A stretch of DNA of 35,025 nt from Fischerella muscicola SAG 1427-1 = PCC 73103. Lineage in GTDB: Bacteria; Cyanobacteriota; Cyanobacteriia; Cyanobacteriales; Nostocaceae. The notes below the pieces were generated by a model. That model ran no database searches and was not told the DNA's origin. It saw only the letters and a program-made list of their open reading frames with translations. The stretch's first letter is position 1. Each line of letters begins with the position of its first letter. This document shows positions 33,171 to 35,025 of the stretch, one piece after another. The stretch lies in the NCBI RefSeq assembly GCF_000317245.1, contig NZ_AJLJ01000156.1:1-35025 (forward strand). The letters run 5' to 3'. The position numbers and the translations under genes are program-made.

Positions 33171-34745
33171 TTAAAATCTCAAAGTAGTGCGAATAGTCCC
33201 TACAAAAATACTGCCGTTATTGGCGTTATGTTCAGGGTTAGTAATCACAAATAACCCCGGTGTGATCGAAATCTGCTCTGTCACCTGAAATCGATAAAAA
33301 CCTTCTATATGTAAAGAGGTATCTCTATCAGCGATTAAACTACTACTGATAACTTTTGGTGGCACTCCCACAACTAAACCAGCTAAATTACCCTGATTCC
33401 CCAAATCAGGAAACGCTAAACTAACGGCATAATTCAAAATCTCTGCATTATCATTAGTGACTGGCGACTCGGTTGTTGTATAACCAACCCAACCAGAAAG
33501 GATAAATTTTGGATTAATTCGCCAGCTAGTTTCTAAACCAAATGAGTTTGCTATCGTCGGAACATTTCCAAAAGGACTACGAGCGGTTAAACTACCTGTA
33601 CTTCCTGTCAAATTAACTCCACTTTCGCCACCTCCTGCATAGTAACTATGCAAATAAGTAAAAGTAATACCTAAATTATCAACTGGTCGAAAATACAAGT
33701 GTCCAAGTGCAGCAAAGTTACCATTAAATAAGCCATTGTTTGCCGTCGGAACGGCTGCATCATTAGCCATGTAAGCAACAGCAAGATGAGTACTTTGATT
33801 CAGTTGATAGTTAATTCCTAATCCACTTCCGTCCATACTCCGTAAAATTGGGTTATACCTACCAAAACGCGAAACTGCACCGCCACCACTACTCGCCAAA
33901 GGATTTATAGGTTCAGCAAAATCATTTAATTCCATTTCTGTAATAGCGATTGTTGTTTTGATCCTGTCACCGATGGGAAAGGAATAATATACTTCATCCA
34001 ACCCGATATCATTACCAGTATCTTCATCAAAACCCAAACGAGTCATTGTTGTTCCAGTAATGCTGTCATCAAATTCTGGAATATTGCCTGATTCTAGGCG
34101 AAGATTTAATTCATCTTTTCCGGTAAAGCTAGTCAAAAAATTTAAACGTACACGCTGAGAAAATATGAGATTGGTATCCAATTTAGAATTATTATCTCGA
34201 TTATTATCACTATCGGTAGCATTTTCGCCAAAGATACTGGTAACTGTAAGAATTGCTTCAGCTTCCAGTTTTGTTATCGGAGAAAATTGATTTACTTCTA
34301 GCGCAGATGTTGTACTTTCTAAAGTATTTACCCGACTGCGTAATGTTGCTAATTCTGAAGAAAATTCTGCTTGCAGTTTTTGGATTAAATCTAAATCTTC
34401 TTTAGGAACAATGCTATTGCTAGCAGTGACAATTAATTCTTGCACTCTTGTTAAACAAGTATTTAAACTAGCTGCAAATTCATAACGTGTCATTGCACGT
34501 TCGCCATGATAAGTTCCGTTTGGATACCCAGCCATACAACCGTATCTATTGATGAGTGATTGTAAAGCCTGAAATGCCCAATCTGTAAGTTCTACGTCAG
34601 ATAGTTGAGAAACAGATGTTAATTGTGATATGTCTCCTAGAGGAGGCTGTTGCTGATTTTCTAGAGCAAAAATTGGTGTACTAATAAAGATTGTGGCAAC
34701 GCTAAAGGTGGATTTTAAAATGAAAAGCCTACAGTTTTTATTCAT
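33171..34745 (-). CDS. SLH-domain OprB-type outer-membrane porin (iron uptake porin family)
   Basis: A 524-residue protein from the ATG at 34745; a GTG at 34772 would add nine residues. A signal peptide covers about 1-28 (ending IFALEN). An SLH domain follows at about 44-100, with VELTDWAFQALQSLINRYGC, GYPNGTYHGERAMTRYEFAA and a coiled coil (about 114-155) that would bind cell-wall polymer. The rest is a beta-barrel of the OprB type ending in an aromatic residue (TLRF), as in outer-membrane porins. Cyanobacterial homologues are the main outer-membrane channels, and some have been tied to iron uptake. The specific solute is unknown. It is convergent with the glycerate kinase gene. Confidence 0.9.
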   Translation of the reverse strand: MNKNCRLFILKSTFSVATIFISTPIFALENQQQPPLGDISQLTSVSQLSDVELTDWAFQALQSLINRYGCMAGYPNGTYHGERAMTRYEFAASLNTCLTRVQELIVTASNSIVPKEDLDLIQKLQAEFSSELATLRSRVNTLESTTSALEVNQFSPITKLEAEAILTVTSIFGENATDSDNNRDNNSKLDTNLIFSQRVRLNFLTSFTGKDELNLRLESGNIPEFDDSITGTTMTRLGFDEDTGNDIGLDEVYYSFPIGDRIKTTIAITEMELNDFAEPINPLASSGGGAVSRFGRYNPILRSMDGSGLGINYQLNQSTHLAVAYMANDAAVPTANNGLFNGNFAALGHLYFRPVDNLGITFTYLHSYYAGGGESGVNLTGSTGSLTARSPFGNVPTIANSFGLETSWRINPKFILSGWVGYTTTESPVTNDNAEILNYAVSLAFPDLGNQGNLAGLVVGVPPKVISSSLIADRDTSLHIEGFYRFQVTEQISITPGLFVITNPEHNANNGSIFVGTIRTTLRF

Positions 34746-34772
34746 TTTTACTGCAACAAAAAATATGAACAC

Positions 34773-35025
34773 GCAAATTTATTTGCATAAAACAATAACA
34801 TAATCCACACTAACAAATCATGAAAAAAATCTCATCTATTTATTTGAGATTAACCCTCGTATGAATCAATTATGAGATTAGCGCTACTATCAAAATATAA
34901 TTATTCTTAGGTTTTGCTATTGGTAATATCTACCTCATAAAATAAGCCTTTAAGTGTATCTCAATTTCGCATTTTGTGATGGTAAACTGAGGATATTAGA
35001 CCTCTTGCAAAAATATTTTTACCCT
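34773..35025. promoter_or_regulatory. Porin upstream region and possible repeat end
   Basis: An AT-rich region upstream of the porin start, with a small inverted repeat aatctca (34828-34834) / tgagatt (34845-34851) and a second tgagatta at about 34873. These could be a regulator site, but that is weak. The final bases contain tagacctcttgcaaaaat, which resembles an insertion-sequence end and runs to the window edge. No gene was identified. Confidence 0.35.

Overview
The window reads as chromosomal DNA from a filamentous, Nostocales-type cyanobacterium. The evidence is the frequent HIP1 octamer GCGATCGC (for example 875-882, 5582-5589, 28536-28543), a Calvin-cycle Gap2-type GAPDH, a cyanobacterial Hfq beside dapF, a DUF92/VTE6 protein, a Rieske oxygenase of the pheophorbide-oxygenase type, an SLH/OprB-type porin, xisH-xisI, and many interspersed heptamer and palindromic repeats. 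No rRNA, tRNA or CRISPR array was recognised.

Layout. 1-2.0 kb: an unrecognised membrane/coiled-coil protein (its frame stays open to the left edge) and a Uma2-type nuclease. 2.0-2.2 kb: a MITE-like element. 2.3-4.1 kb: radC and a divergent phosphoribulokinase-like kinase. 4.5-6.6 kb: a subtilisin-like protease. 6.9-11.3 kb: a DUF92 membrane kinase, then a parvulin and an ABC exporter with a degenerate C39 domain, probably co-transcribed. 11.6-13.4 kb: a Rieske oxygenase convergent with a GNAT acetyltransferase. 13.5-19.3 kb: core metabolism (murC-murB, nadD, gap2, thiL). 19.5-24.7 kb: a small lipoprotein, an Lhr-like helicase, and a pentapeptide/HhH/membrane fusion. 24.9-27.7 kb: a GMC oxidoreductase, then hfq divergent from dapF. 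27.9-30.2 kb: accessory island with an unknown gene, a xisH-xisI pair between two near-identical 70-bp direct repeats, and a wrecked VapBC-type toxin-antitoxin module. 30.3-34.8 kb: an SLC13-type transporter, glycerate kinase and a porin.

The strongest discovery is at 29.8-30.2 kb. A 174-bp non-coding element has about 24-bp terminal inverted repeats and four internal perfect hairpins. It is flanked by a perfect 8-bp target duplication (cactgcga) and sits inside the 13th codon region of a PIN-toxin gene. Removing the element plus one duplication restores a 129-residue PIN protein, and the preceding antitoxin carries a one-base frameshift.

A second theme is repeat DNA inside genes. Repeat families seen between genes also appear in frame inside the ABC exporter (9083-9195), the helicase (20806-20856) and the DUF92 protein (7216-7248), where they add protein segments. 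All functional assignments come from reading motifs by eye. No database search was run.
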